Part shown: one piece after another, positions 11,173 to 22,785 of the stretch
How the letters are laid out: the number at the start of each line of letters is the position of its first letter
Position numbering within the stretch: the stretch's first letter is position 1
Origin: Chrysomallon squamiferum
Taxonomy: Eukaryota > Mollusca > Gastropoda > Neomphalida > Peltospiridae
Assembly: GCA_012295275.1 (NCBI GenBank)
Contig: CM022672.1
Span: 1,271,443-1,321,442, forward strand
Length of the DNA stretch: 50,000 nucleotides
Direction: 5' to 3'
The notes under the pieces: model-generated
Seen by the model: only the letters and a program-made list of their open reading frames with translations
Databases searched by the model: none
Told to the model about the DNA's origin: nothing
Translations under genes and position numbers: made by a program

Positions 11173-11173
11173 T
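11056..11173. repeat. (ATG)n(AAT)n trinucleotide repeat
   Basis: About nine ATG units pass into AAT/AGT mixtures and then a pure AAT block of about 16 units. Confidence 0.95.
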
Positions 11174-11560
11174 TGCCCCATTGTTCTCGCTCCTGCTGTC
11201 TTTAATCCACATATGATCAGCATCTTCTTGTTGTCGGTTCACCACGCGTTTCTCCAGCTCGTTCAGCGATGTACAAGTTTTCTCACACTTACGGTTAAGT
11301 GGTGCTGTGTTTCTCGGAACAATAAAATAGCGGGCAGGACAAACAAAAGACACGATCAACATGCCAGTCTATCGAGCTTTGTTAACAATGGCGGTGTTTG
11401 TGACAGCGCATTGACATGATAATATAACTATGTAGGATTTAACAGCAGAGACAAAAAGTCCGTTTCAAGAGCTAAGGGTCTTTGGATCGATGTTCGTCAT
11501 TACAGCCGTGTTATTGTCCTAGACTTGAGAGGGAAGAGGAACAATAATATGTCATTTTAT
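11174..11560. other. GC-enriched unique island
   Basis: A more GC-rich, CpG-containing block immediately after a trinucleotide tract. It is part of frames in both directions (about 10,970-11,419 plus, 11,045-11,362 minus) but no domain is recognisable. It is a candidate conserved non-coding element. Confidence 0.3.
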
Positions 11561-12140
11561 TTTCCTGTTTTTGAGATTCAGAGAAAACAAAGAGTTATTT
11601 TTTGATGATGATGATACCTTAGCACGTTGTTTAATAAGAAAGATGTTTGGTTTCAAACGTGTTATAATTTTGATACTGGTGATTTCTAGAAGACAGAAAT
11701 AGATCGCTGTTGAGTTAAAGCAGAAATTATATTAAAATAATCCAGAATTAATAATGAAAAAATGAAACTGTATTTTTATTATAGTTCGTTGAGTATGAAA
11801 TTTAAGACGAATCAAGCTTCTCGTGTTGACAATTGATATTAAGAAACATGAATCGCAACACGTAAACAATGAAACAGAAGTTATACCATAGTTTTCCAAG
11901 TGAAGTGAAAAGAACAAATAAACAAGGAAAAAAATATGTATTTCTGGTTAGAAATTGATAAGATAGATTTAGTGTCCAGAGTATAGGTTATAAGTTCTAC
12001 ATTTGTTTTCTCTTCATAACAGTGCAGCAATTTTTATCCGAAACACTTTTTTTGATAAAGATTCTAGTGTAAAAGACACCTTAATTTAAGAAGCACAGAC
12101 CTGAACTAAACATATTTTCAAAAGTCAAGAGATATTTTTA
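11561..12140. other. Unique AT-rich DNA
   Basis: No feature seen. Confidence 0.5.
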
Positions 12141-12700
12141 CATTAACAACTTTGTTTCGCAGACCATTCTGAAGTACACTTTGTACCTAGTATCCATGGA
12201 AACTGAGCCTGATGTTCATAATTCCATCACGGAGCGGCTGCAGATTTAAGAAGTCTACTTTACGAGATTTTTATGCGTCATACACGACACTTTTCCTGTC
12301 AGCTAAACCTCAGTCCCAGCCGAGGTCGAGATTAGATTTATTCTGATCACATGCGGCATGTTCCAAGATTGAGTCGAAAGTCTTAAGTTTTGTTCTCGGG
12401 TCCAAATGCTATGACTCGGTGGCCGAAAAACACATCAGTCATATCTGACGTCCGTCTAAGTCAGCAGCGAATCAATCACACAACAATCTCTCTGATTCTG
12501 GATCGGAAAACACAAAGAACTAATGTTCAGCGTTTGCTCGTGCCGTCGTGGCAGTCGTAATTAAGACGGTATCTCCGTGCGAAACAGAATCCGCGGATCG
12601 TCGTATTGTGACTGGTGTAGAAGTTTGGAAGAATGCATCGACTGCACAGTAGAATGCGTTGTAGATGCACCGACTTACGATTAAGTTAAAGATTAATATA
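12141..12700. promoter_or_regulatory. GC-enriched unique island with X-box-like palindrome
   Basis: GTATCCATGGAAAC at 12,190-12,203 is a near-palindrome resembling the RFX-bound X-box (two half sites around a central AT). The rest of the block is CpG-containing unique sequence with many stop codons in all frames, so it is not coding. Regulatory function is inferred from the motif and composition only. Confidence 0.3.
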
Positions 12701-12731
12701 TTGTGAGCATGTAATTATTCGACACGCACAT

Positions 12732-12769
12732 GCACACACACACAACATATATACATACACGTGCAGACG

Positions 12770-12799
<30 letters not shown>
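12732..12799. repeat. Facing (CA)n and (TG)n microsatellites
   Basis: A CA run at 12,732-12,744 is followed 25 bp later by a (TG)n run of about 15 units at 12,770-12,799. The two runs are complementary and could pair as a hairpin. Confidence 0.9.
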
Positions 12800-12805
<6 letters not shown>

Positions 12806-12880
12806 GACCGATTACCAAAGAGGTAATCAGTATTTACTTTTATCGGATGTACATGTTACTCAGGTTAGACGCAAACTGAA

Positions 12881-12963
12881 TATAAAATAAAATAAAAAAG
12901 AATAAAATAAAATAAAATAAAATAAAATAAAATAAAATAAAATAAAATAAAATAAAATAAATA
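12881..12963. repeat. (AAAAT)n pentanucleotide repeat
   Basis: About twelve perfect AATAA pentamers (12,901-12,962) follow a slightly broken lead-in. This is the longest pure pentanucleotide array in the window. The minus-strand frame reads as Phe/Ile/Leu/Tyr repeats. Confidence 0.95.
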
Positions 12964-13984
12964 ACTAAGAATAAAAATAATATTAATAATATCTTTAGTT
13001 GTAATTTGCAAGAAAAGCTGTTACAAATATAGTGGTAAATCTCTAAACTACTAAAGAACCATTTTCTCACATTTTATTAGCAAACGTATTACTACAAATA
13101 ATATTAACAGTATATTCCTTCCTACCTCTGGGTCTGTCGTCTGTCTGTCTGTCGGTCTGTCTCACTTTAACGATCAGACAAAGTGTTGGGGTTACGATCC
13201 TGAAGCGCAGCAGTTTTAACACGTGGTCACACCTAACTTCCAGCAAGGCTTACAGTGAACGAGCTAATCACTTTGAACAAACGAGAAAGAAAACAAAAAC
13301 TGTTCGTCTTGGTTCGCCGATTACATCGGTTAGTTACACTTTTCCCTTTGTTGATCTCTTTCCTGTTTTAGATTGTAATCAGCCGCAAATAGAATACAGT
13401 CAGTGTATATGTTTTCAGTTTCTTTTTTTTCTTTTCAGGTTTTTTTTCTCAATAATACAGAAACGCTGCTTTAGAGTGGGTTTAATTTGTTTTTGCTATT
13501 GGTGCGACTGTGACAAGACTGTCATGACATGGACAAAAGTCTGTCCCTAGTTTCTTTTCAGATGTTTAGTCAAATGTTTTTTTCATTAAAATATTTATCT
13601 GTTTCTCTCTGCGGACACTCAACATAATAAACCAGGTCAGTGCTGAATCGCATGTGAGAAAATTCTAACACTGCGATAAAAACAAGATCGGTAAATTTAT
13701 GAGTCTAAAGGGGAAAATAACGTCTGTGGTTAAAGTAGATTTCTATTGTTACATTCTGGCTGTATTATAAGACTACTTGCTTAACTGAAATTCTACATGT
13801 ATGGAATATCTTCTCACAGTTCTGGATTTGTTTTTCAATGCTTGTATTTAGTTTTAAAGGATATATGTTTGTTTGTTTTGTTTGAATGTTTCGTGTGTTT
13901 TTTTTTTTTTTTTTTTTTTGGTTTGTTTGTTTCACGCAACATTAACAGTGATTACCAACACTCATTTATAACATGTCGATGTGT
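12964..13984. other. Unique AT-rich DNA
   Basis: Holds a short TCTG repeat at about 13,137-13,160 and a poly-T run at 13,898-13,919. Otherwise no feature seen. Confidence 0.5.
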
Positions 13985-14180
13985 TCAGGGTTACTGAACT
14001 AGAAGGCGTTGGCCTGCTGGAGGCTTACATCTGAGAACTGGGCACGTTTCCCAGCTAACACTGCCAGTCGAAGACCACGAGCTCCACCGCCGGACAGTTC
14101 AACAACCGCGGTGCTTTCGTAACCCAAAATCACCAGATTAAAACCCATTGTTATCAGGAGCCTAACTACCAAAGTCACCT
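13985..14180 (+). mobile_element. Possible tRNA-derived SINE relic
   Basis: The stretch GAACTAGAAGGCGTTGGCCT starting near 13,997 resembles the box A/D-arm part of tRNA-derived SINEs. CACGTTTCCCAGC, about 35 bases later, resembles a damaged box B. A GC-rich body follows to about 14,180. No A-rich tail or target duplication is obvious, so the call is tentative. Confidence 0.3.
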
Positions 14181-14460
14181 AGTTACATCACAAAAACACA
14201 CAGGTCGATTCCTCTCTTTTTATTAACCCCCGTATCGAAGAGGGGTGTAATTCAGAGATTAGCGTGTGATTTGAAGATTGATCTTCTTCTGTCGGAATAC
14301 TCTAAATGCCAGTTTGTCACAGCGCCTCCTATCTGCTTTCCTGTCTATGGGAAGGCTGATGTAAGAGACTGCTTGCACGCAACAGAGGCAGGATAAACCA
14401 CTGTATGGGGGCAGCGTGTGTTCCTCTCATTATGTGTCTTAACAGTAAGGACAACACATT
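14181..14460. other. GC-enriched unique DNA
   Basis: ACCCCCGTATCGAAGAGGGG at about 14,225-14,244 can form a short hairpin through its CCCC/GGGG arms. The remainder has no assignable frame or repeat. Confidence 0.4.
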
Positions 14461-14557
14461 ACACAGTATCTGCGAGCTAATATCTAATAAGGTCATTGTA
14501 CAATAAACGTATTACTTTCACTTTATAATATTAAAATATCAAATGGAGTTTTTACGA

Positions 14558-14603
<46 letters not shown>

Positions 14604-14640
14604 ATATCTATGTATGTGTATGTGTACGTGCGTGTATATT
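14558..14640. repeat. (TA)n(TATG)n repeat
   Basis: A TA run of 11 units passes into TATG units and then irregular TG-rich sequence. Confidence 0.9.
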
Positions 14641-14740
14641 GCATGAACACACACATATGTAGACCAACATTATTTGTAAGTAGTCTTCTATTTTAATGTC
14701 ACTTTTGCTTTGCAATACTATCCTGGTTTTTTATTTAAGG

Positions 14741-15320
14741 ATTGCAAAATAACTGACTGACAAGACTCGCTGGCAAAGCGTCTATATTGCTAATCAATAA
14801 ACTGAGATGTTTCTGTGTGCCTTTAATGAGCCTCATCCGAACCATAACGACCAGAACACGACAAAAATAAGCCAACGGTCTTTCCATTTTGTAGCAAGTA
14901 TTGTTGCTTTTGCATCACAACCGCTTTTCCGAACCTTGCAATTACCGGGGTCGTCAAACAAACAGAATAACGCTTCACTCTCTATCCTAGTCTCTTTTTC
15001 CTTTTTATTGTTTTTTTTATTCTGTGCTTTGTGTACACACAGGCTTATGTTTCTGGAAAGAAAGATTGATTGGACCAGACACTCGGGAATAAAAATAAAA
15101 ATCTTAATTCGACGACTGTGCGTGCTTTTATGTGTGTTTCCAGTTATTTTGCAACACTCTGATGACCTAAATGGACGTAAACACATGTTTCGATAGTCAC
15201 ATACTACGTTATTTATGGATGCTTTGTGTTTCTGTTTCAAAACAAAATATAACACCAACGTCAAATCCAATTTCAAAATGCCACCACCAGAAACGATTTT
15301 CAAGCTCATTTCCATAATGC
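14741..15320. other. Unique segment with open frames on both strands, no family recognised
   Basis: The minus strand is open for about 160 codons (15,315-14,833) and the plus strand for about 129 (14,807-15,196). Neither shows a domain, a signal peptide or a transposon motif. The plus-strand frame is hydrophobic in its middle, which partly reflects a T-rich stretch near 15,000-15,030. Open frames on both strands suggest chance rather than a gene. Confidence 0.2.
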
Positions 15321-15640
15321 TAAGTTCCTATTTGTTACTGAGTAGCGACCGCAGTGTCACTGTCATATGTAATAAAGAAAATATATTAGGTTATCTTATA
15401 ATGCATGTAAAATAAATTATTCATGATAGCTGTTAAAAGAATTCTAGAAAAAAATGCTTCGTCACTTCTTATCAGCGTGTATTTGCGCTGACGTATCTGC
15501 TGTAACATGGTATTACATCTGCAGTGAAATTCAGTACTGAATTTACAGTATATTAGTTTATTTATTAAAATATCTGCCGTTGGTGCATTAAATGTCAGAA
15601 TTATCATTAAATAGGCGATGCTAGATATTTGATCAATGTA
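15321..15640. other. Unique AT-rich DNA
   Basis: No feature seen. Confidence 0.5.
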
Positions 15641-15836
15641 GCTGCGGCTGCTGCTGTTACTACTACCACTGCTGCTGCTACTATTACTACTACTACTACT
15701 CGTATTACTACTACTGCTATTGCTAAGACTACTGATATTACTACAAATACTATTTATTACTACTACTCTATTACTATTGTCATTTCTACAAATACTACTA
15801 CTATTATTACCACCACTACCACCATTACTACTGCTG

Positions 15837-15871
<35 letters not shown>

Positions 15872-15942
15872 GCTACTACTTCTACTACTACAACTACTAC
15901 TGCTACAATTACTACTACTACTACTATTACTACTTCTGTTAT
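15641..15942. repeat. (ACT)n-rich trinucleotide region
   Basis: About 300 bp of CTA, CTG, TTA and ACC triplets, with the purest ACT run at about 15,838-15,870. This is the ACT orientation on the plus strand. Open frames in several phases read as Thr, Leu or Val strings. Confidence 0.95.
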
Positions 15943-16255
15943 TAAAATATTTCTGACATCCTTCTTTTCTTTCACCATTCAGTTCTTTCTGCCAAATCGT
16001 TTCTCCCGAGTTTCTGCTGGCTACAAGAGAAGTAATGACGGTTACGCAATGAGCGGAGTGTTGTTGAGTGTTTACAAATGTTTGCTATCAGAATCTTCTC
16101 TTCAGAGAGGTGGCTGATAATACGAATTCCTGTCATTACGCACCATCTCTTGTAATTTCAAGTATTTGTCCACTGCTGATATCACTTATTGACTTTAAAA
16201 CACGCCAGATATTGACTTTAAATATTCCACGTGCAGCCAAAAATGTCAGTAACCT
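15943..16255. other. Unique DNA, no feature seen
   Basis: Moderately CpG-containing around 16,000-16,110. No domain in the short frames. Confidence 0.4.
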
Positions 16256-16259
16256 GATT

Positions 16260-16412
16260 ACGTGAATAAACATTACGTAAGCAACAAAACAAATGATTAC
16301 CATCGTTGGTTTCCATAACGTCAATAAGAAATAATCATGAATAAACATTTCGGTAGCAACTGACAAGATCTTCGCGTGTTTCCGTAAAGTCCGAATGAAA
16401 TGAAATGAGCAA
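16260..16412. repeat. Degenerate 76-bp tandem duplication
   Basis: Copy 1 begins TGAATAAACATTACG at 16,262 and copy 2 begins TGAATAAACATTTCGG at 16,339. Both continue with a TAGCAAC/TAAGCAAC word, a GTTTCC word and an AATGA/AATAA-rich end, so the two ~76-bp segments align along their whole length with many substitutions. A third TGAATAAACAT occurs at about 16,480. ATAAACA in each copy resembles a forkhead core site. Confidence 0.55.
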
Positions 16413-16450
16413 ATAATACGTAATAACAGACATGCTAGTCTCAAGCACGT

Positions 16451-16476
16451 ACTTCAGTAGTGTCGTTGACTGAAGT
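16451..16476. other. Short perfect hairpin
   Basis: ACTTCAGT (16,451-16,458) and ACTGAAGT (16,469-16,476) are exact inverse complements around a 10-nt loop. It is not followed by a U run, and a terminator role is not expected in this setting. Confidence 0.5.
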
Positions 16477-16499
16477 TATGAATAAACATACTGACATAA

Positions 16500-17130
16500 T
16501 GAATATTTATATTCTCCATCTCTGTTTGTTTCCCTTCTCACATCTACTTCAGACCAGTATAAGAGCTGTCACGTGGTTGATTCTGTGTTACTTTAGTGCA
16601 GGGCTGAAAGGTTATGGGTCATGGGTCAAATCTTCCCAATACTCCGATCTGTGTATTTCTCGTTCCAAACAGTGCCCCATTACTGGTTTATCAACGGCGA
16701 TATCTTGTCGATTTTAATCCTGTAATTCTTTATTACAGACGTTTGTATATATGAGAAATTGTTATGCAAGATTAATTATGCAAGAGATGTATAAATGTTA
16801 ATATTAAACGTCACAAAGAGGTATATATATATATATGTAAACAAATACAATTCATTAATTTTTAACACTAATTTTATATATCTCTTAAAAAGGCCATTAT
16901 ATATCTCTTCACCGCCCTTAAAAAAATATTAGTTAATCCTGTAGTGGTATATTTTAATGCAGAGTAAACTTTATGTATTTTATGTAATGTTATGCTCTCC
17001 GAACCCCTAAATTTACATAAATAATTGCACTTCAAATCATTATTACACAACACCAAACTCCACATGACATTAACAATTTTTTTTTTTTACCCCACTAGCT
17101 CATAGACTTTAAATCGACAAAGCAAAACTT
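16500..17130. other. Unique AT-rich DNA
   Basis: No feature seen beyond a short TA run near 16,820 and a T run near 17,080. Confidence 0.5.
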
Positions 17131-17395
17131 CATATGTTTCAAAATTCTTTTTTTTAACAAAAAATAAATGTCGGTTTGCGTCTAACACCGTTGAAAAGTC
17201 TGTTATTAAATATAATTTCAAAAGAACGTTTCGAATTCCACAAAGCCGGTTGCCGTGGCAACGGAAATAACAAATTTCTCGTTTTTCCGCGAAAAAGTTT
17301 TATTTCGGCAACGATATTTCTGATGCTGGTCATTGATTGTTCCAAAGAATCAACAACGCTAGGCAACAGACTGTCAGTAACGCGCTAGAGTAATT
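17130..17395. promoter_or_regulatory. X-box (RFX-type) cluster in a CpG-containing island
   Basis: GTTGCCGTGGCAAC at 17,249-17,262 is a perfect palindromic match to the RFX X-box consensus (GTNRCC, 0-3 nt, RGYAAC). Two further GGCAAC half sites lie at 17,307-17,312 and 17,362-17,367. A CCGCGAAAA word lies between. In animals X-boxes mark promoters of ciliary and some neuronal genes. No adjacent coding exon was found, and both strands carry short frames of about 70 codons without domains. Confidence 0.45.
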
Positions 17396-17423
17396 ATTAT
17401 TACCTTCATAATATCACTTAAAT

Positions 17424-17427
17424 ATAT

Positions 17428-17458
<31 letters not shown>

Positions 17459-17480
17459 TTGTTATTTATTATTATCATCA

Positions 17481-17533
<53 letters not shown>

Positions 17534-17569
17534 TATTTTTGTACATACATACATACATACATACATACT
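17424..17569. repeat. Compound (ATTT)n(ATT)n(CATA)n repeat
   Basis: ATTT units, then mixed ATC/ATT, a pure ATT block of about 16 units and finally CATA units. A separate (AC)n run lies at about 17,617-17,634. Confidence 0.95.
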
Positions 17570-17636
17570 TATATATGAAAAGGGAAAAAATCAATAGCAA
17601 ACACCCACCCATCCATACACACACACACACACACAG

Positions 17637-18250
17637 TTATATCATGTGTCTGTGTCTGTTTTCATCACATTTGTTTGTTCGTGATTTTTCCAAATAAACT
17701 GCAACAAAGCAGAGATGCTCTCTTTTTGAAATAATGATCGAAGCAATTGCGACTCTTATATGAAAAACCAATCCGGTTTTATTTCTTATTTATGCTTAGT
17801 TGTTTGTTTTTCCCTTCATATCTGTCTGCCCATGTTATGACTCATAAAGATAAAAATCTTTGCCTCTCCGTATTAATTTCTTGCATATCCCGAGTGCTCC
17901 TGATTTTCTTTGATGTCTTCGCAAGCTCAAAGATGTTTTGCATTTCAGAAGAAATTAAGAACTAGGCAATCCTTCGTCACTTTTTAATCAAAACACCACG
18001 AAGCGGAGTGATTCGGCAAACAATCCAGCCCACCACGGGTGTTTTAGCTGCTTCGAGATGGCAAATTAGTGGACACCGGTTAAATAAGGATGCGTTCCTT
18101 TAATGACAGACTCGCTAAAACGTTTGATTGCTGCTTTTTTTCAAAAATACATTTTCCGGCTTTCTCTAACACTTCTTTTGAAGGCAAAAATTTGAAAATG
18201 TCTTTAAAAATAATTCTGCTGTATTGCTATTTCGGATTTATCTTTAATAA
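17637..18250. other. Unique DNA, no feature seen
   Basis: The part at about 17,990-18,110 is more GC-rich, without an assignable frame or motif. Confidence 0.5.
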
Positions 18251-18251
18251 T

Positions 18252-18274
18252 GTAAAGTAAAGTAAAGTAAAAAA

Positions 18275-18305
<31 letters not shown>
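18252..18305. repeat. (AAAGT)n then poly-A
   Basis: Three AAAGT units lead into about 25 A residues with one G interruption. Confidence 0.9.
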
Positions 18306-19500
<1,195 letters not shown>

Positions 19501-19501
19501 T

Positions 19502-20190
19502 CACGCTCCACTTGAAAACCTGGATTAGATCGCTTACATACATTCTTACACTTGTAAACCTGGTCTAGATCGCTTACATACATTCTCACACTTGTAAACC
19601 TGGTCTAGATCGCTTACATACATTCTCACACTTGTAAACCTGGTCTAGATCGCTTACATACATTCTCACACTTGTAAACCTGATCTAGATCGCTTACATA
19701 CATTCTCACACTTGTAAACCTGATCTAGATCGCTTGCATACATTCTCACACTTGTAAACCTGGTCTAGATCGCTTGCATACATTCTCACACTTGTAAACC
19801 TGGTCTAGATCGCTTACATACATTCTCACACTTGTAAACCTGGTCTAGATCGCTTACATACATTCTCACACTTGTAAACCTGGTCTAGATCGCTTACATA
19901 CATTCTCACACTTGTAAACCTGGTCTAGATCGCTTACATACATTCTCACACTTGTAAACCTGGTCTAGATCGCTTACATACATTCTCACACTTGTAAACC
20001 TGGTCTAGATCGCTTACATACATTCTCACACTTGTAAACCTGGTCTAGATCGCTTACATACATTCTCACACTTGTAAACCTGGTCTAGATCGCTTACATA
20101 CATTCTCACACTTGTAAACCTGGTCTAGATCGCTTACATACATTCTCACACTTGTAAACCTGGTCTAAATCGCTTACATACATTCTCATA
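19502..20190. repeat. Homogeneous 40-bp satellite, about 17 copies
   Basis: Units begin TGGTCTAGATCGCTTACATA and continue with ATTCTCACACTTGTAAACC. The period is exactly 40 bp from 19,521 to 20,190, giving 16 full copies and one partial, after a 19-bp degenerate lead-in. Most central copies are identical. The first carries GGATTAGAT, copies at 19,681 and 19,721 carry TGATCTAGAT, and copies at 19,721 and 19,761 carry CGCTTGCATA; the last has TCTAAAT. Because 40 is not a multiple of three, a repeat protein is ruled out. The homogeneity implies recent expansion or gene-conversion-like turnover. Confidence 0.98.
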
Positions 20191-20330
20191 GCCGCTTCTC
20201 TCACATTCGCTGTTCACTTTCTTGTTTTCAATCGCCGCTTCTCTCTTTCTCGGCCCGGCCCATGCTTATCTAATCGCAAATGATTTGCCCATCTTCGGGT
20301 TCGCTAGTTACCTTAATTTTATGAATGTGG
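20191..20330. other. GC-rich flank of the 40-bp satellite
   Basis: GCCGCTTCTCTC occurs at about 20,190 and again at about 20,234, a 44-bp-spaced direct repeat. GCAAATGATTTGC at 20,276-20,288 is a perfect 13-bp palindrome. The composition differs sharply from the AT-rich DNA that follows. Confidence 0.5.
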
Positions 20331-20615
20331 AAGCTGATATGATGAATATTTCAAACTTGAAGTGAAATCTGTGAAGTATCCGAAAGCAGAACCAAACTAA
20401 TGAAGGATGTTTACGAAATGAAGTTAGAGTGTGACTCCTTTTTTTTAAACACTTTGTTTTTACACCTTTTTTTATTTACAGTTTGGTGATTATGTTTTTA
20501 TTTTTATTTTCTGAACCATTGCAAGATAATGTTGAACGTTTTATAACTATCTTTTTGTTTAAATTATACATGAGGCATTCTATTGCAGAAATAAATTTAT
20601 TTCACGTCCATATAC
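20331..20615. other. Unique AT-rich DNA
   Basis: No feature seen. Confidence 0.5.
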
Positions 20616-20719
20616 ATTTTTTATTCTTATTTTTATTTAGTTATTTTTATTTTATTTTATATATTTTTATTTTATTTTTTTAATTATTATTATTATTATT
20701 ATTATTATTTTTTTTTTTT
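20616..20719. repeat. T-rich (ATTTT)n(ATT)n poly-T region
   Basis: Irregular ATTTT units, then about seven ATT units and a T run. Confidence 0.85.
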
Positions 20720-21584
20720 GCGGTGGAGACCATTTTTCGGTAGGCTATATCTTTTGTCATATTTAGCCAAATACATTAAATAAACTTTCAAGAAACTGTT
20801 TTAGCGATTATTGTTTCTCCCTTAATAAAGTATCAAAAATAAAATATGGTAGTATGAGATTAAACCACTTTTGGGGTAAATTTAATGTCTACATCATTTC
20901 GTAGATCGAACAATGTTTAAGTTTCGTTTACTGTGCAGAAAACTGTTTTATTTGAAAGTAAGTAAATAAAATAATAACACTGATGCATGTATATAATTTG
21001 TGTATATCAGTAAAGGTTAACTTAAGACATTTCTGTTTTGTGTTCAGTTATAAGATATTAACTTAAAGTTATGAAGTGCGTTACACCGAACGAGAATACT
21101 TACAGTTTGTCGTTGAGTTTATCATAATGGATTTAAAAGCTTATTGCTATTGTCAGTGTTATAAAATATAATAATTTAAGTGTACCGGGTTTAAGAATTT
21201 AATGTTTTGTTTGTCTCGTTGCCAGCAAGAATCTATTGTTTTGCTTTTTCGTTTTGTCATAGAAAATGCATCTGTAGTTATTTCGGGATCTTATTATTAG
21301 CATCATTATTGTGAAGTGGATCTTAAGTTGGTGTGTTATGAAATTAACACTTTTTCTCCGTACTACGTGATACGAGAACTTTCTTTTCTTCTTAAATCTT
21401 GTAGCAGGACATTTTTTTCTATTTCTGTACTTTGTTTTTCTAACTAATGTATGTGTGTTAAGAAAATATTAAGAATAACAAGTGCTTTTTTTTATTTTTT
21501 TTATTTTGTGAACAACTCTTTTGTACACTGTTGCAATCATTTCCAAGTTTTATAATATAAAAAATAAAAATAAATATTAATTTA
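20720..21584. other. Unique AT-rich DNA
   Basis: No feature seen. Confidence 0.5.
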
Positions 21585-21588
21585 GTGT

Positions 21589-21634
<46 letters not shown>

Positions 21635-21909
21635 ACGTGCGTATGTGTGCTTGGGTACTTATCAGTAAGAAGTATTTTTCAAATTCTATAATGATATTAT
21701 TACATATATATACGTATGTATGTATGTGTATGTGTGTGTGTATGTGTGTGTATGTGTGTGTGCATGCGTGTGTGTGTGTATGTATATATGTGTGTGTGTA
21801 TATGTATGTGTGTGTATGTATGTGTGTATGTGTGTGTGAATGTGTATGTGTGTGTGTGTATATATGTATGTGTGTGTATGTGTGTGTATGTGTGTGTGTG
21901 TGTGTGTGT
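21585..21909. repeat. (TG)n and (TATG/TGTG)n repeats
   Basis: A TG run of about 20 units (21,585-21,632) is separated by 80 bp of unique DNA from a second 200-bp TG/TATG mixture (21,712-21,909). All overlapping frames are Val/Cys/Met/Tyr or Thr/His strings. Confidence 0.95.
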
Positions 21910-22604
21910 CAGTGTGCATATATCTGCAATGAAGAAAGTTACGTGTACTGTTAAGACACGTCAGCTTACTACTTCTCGGGGACAATTATTTTCCAAGTGA
22001 TACAACATTACAACAGCGGCGTCCGGCCTGAGTCGTTTCTTGTCTGTTGCGGTTTGTCATCAATCTTCATTCAGCCTGTTGTTCTGGCCTGTCACGTACT
22101 GGGCGTTTCATCAAAACCCTGACAGAGAAATCAATTTCTTGTGTGCAGTGATAAATTGAAAAATCAACTTAGTTTTACACACCAAGCAAGAGGCAGAAAG
22201 AAAAGGAGAAAAAATCAAAAAGAAGCCTGATAATGTATAATGTCCAGGTATTACCCGCGACCAGAAATCTCTCCAGCAGACTGACAAAAAAGAATCCCTG
22301 CTTAAAAAAAATGAACGAATGAATATTTATTTAATGACGTCTAAATACATTTTATTGTTAAAGTTATTAGACGATCCAGTAATGTTTGTTTTCTAGCGCA
22401 ACGTCTATCAGTTGAAAAGAGGAAATCATTTGGCTACTTTCATCAGCTCATATCGAGAGATCTTTTCACATAATTCTACAAAATGGTTAGGAAAAGCCTC
22501 AGCAAAAGCTGTGATAAAATCAGCGATGAACCGTAATCTGGAAAAGTCTGTATGGTAGCGAGAAGCGTTGATCCAGCGACCAGCAGAGCGTTATTTTTTC
22601 CCTT
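21910..22604. other. Unique DNA, somewhat GC-enriched at the start
   Basis: The part at about 22,005-22,180 has higher GC content. No gene or motif is supported. Confidence 0.5.
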
Positions 22605-22785
22605 GATGTATTTATTTATTATTATTATTTATTTATTTATTTATTTATCTTTTTGACTTCGAGATTTATTTAATGCTGTTTACGCAATGCACAGTGACCC
22701 GCCCTGCCAGGGATTCGAACTCTTCACCGTGCGTGTCTCGCCAAGTACATGGCGCTTCCATATCTGTACAACTTCCACAGAGCTG
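22605..22785 (-). mobile_element. tRNA-derived SINE relic with TAAA tail
   Basis: On the minus strand GAGTTCGAATCCC (22,722-22,710) matches box B of a tRNA-like Pol III promoter. Upstream, AAGCGCCATGTACTTGGCGA resembles the D-arm/anticodon region. Downstream the element runs through a short body to an A-rich (AAAT)n tail at about 22,650-22,605, as expected for a SINE. The cloverleaf T-stem pairs imperfectly, so it is a SINE relic and not a functional tRNA. The family is not identified. Confidence 0.5.

Noticed and set aside
16451-16476. Rho-independent terminator
   Set aside because: The hairpin has no following T run, and the setting is animal nuclear DNA.
19502-20190. CRISPR array
   Set aside because: The repeats are contiguous 40-bp units with no unique spacers, in eukaryotic-type DNA.
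22690-22780. Functional tRNA gene on the minus strand
   Set aside because: Box B is good, but the T-stem and acceptor stem do not pair properly and box A is degraded. A SINE relic fits better.
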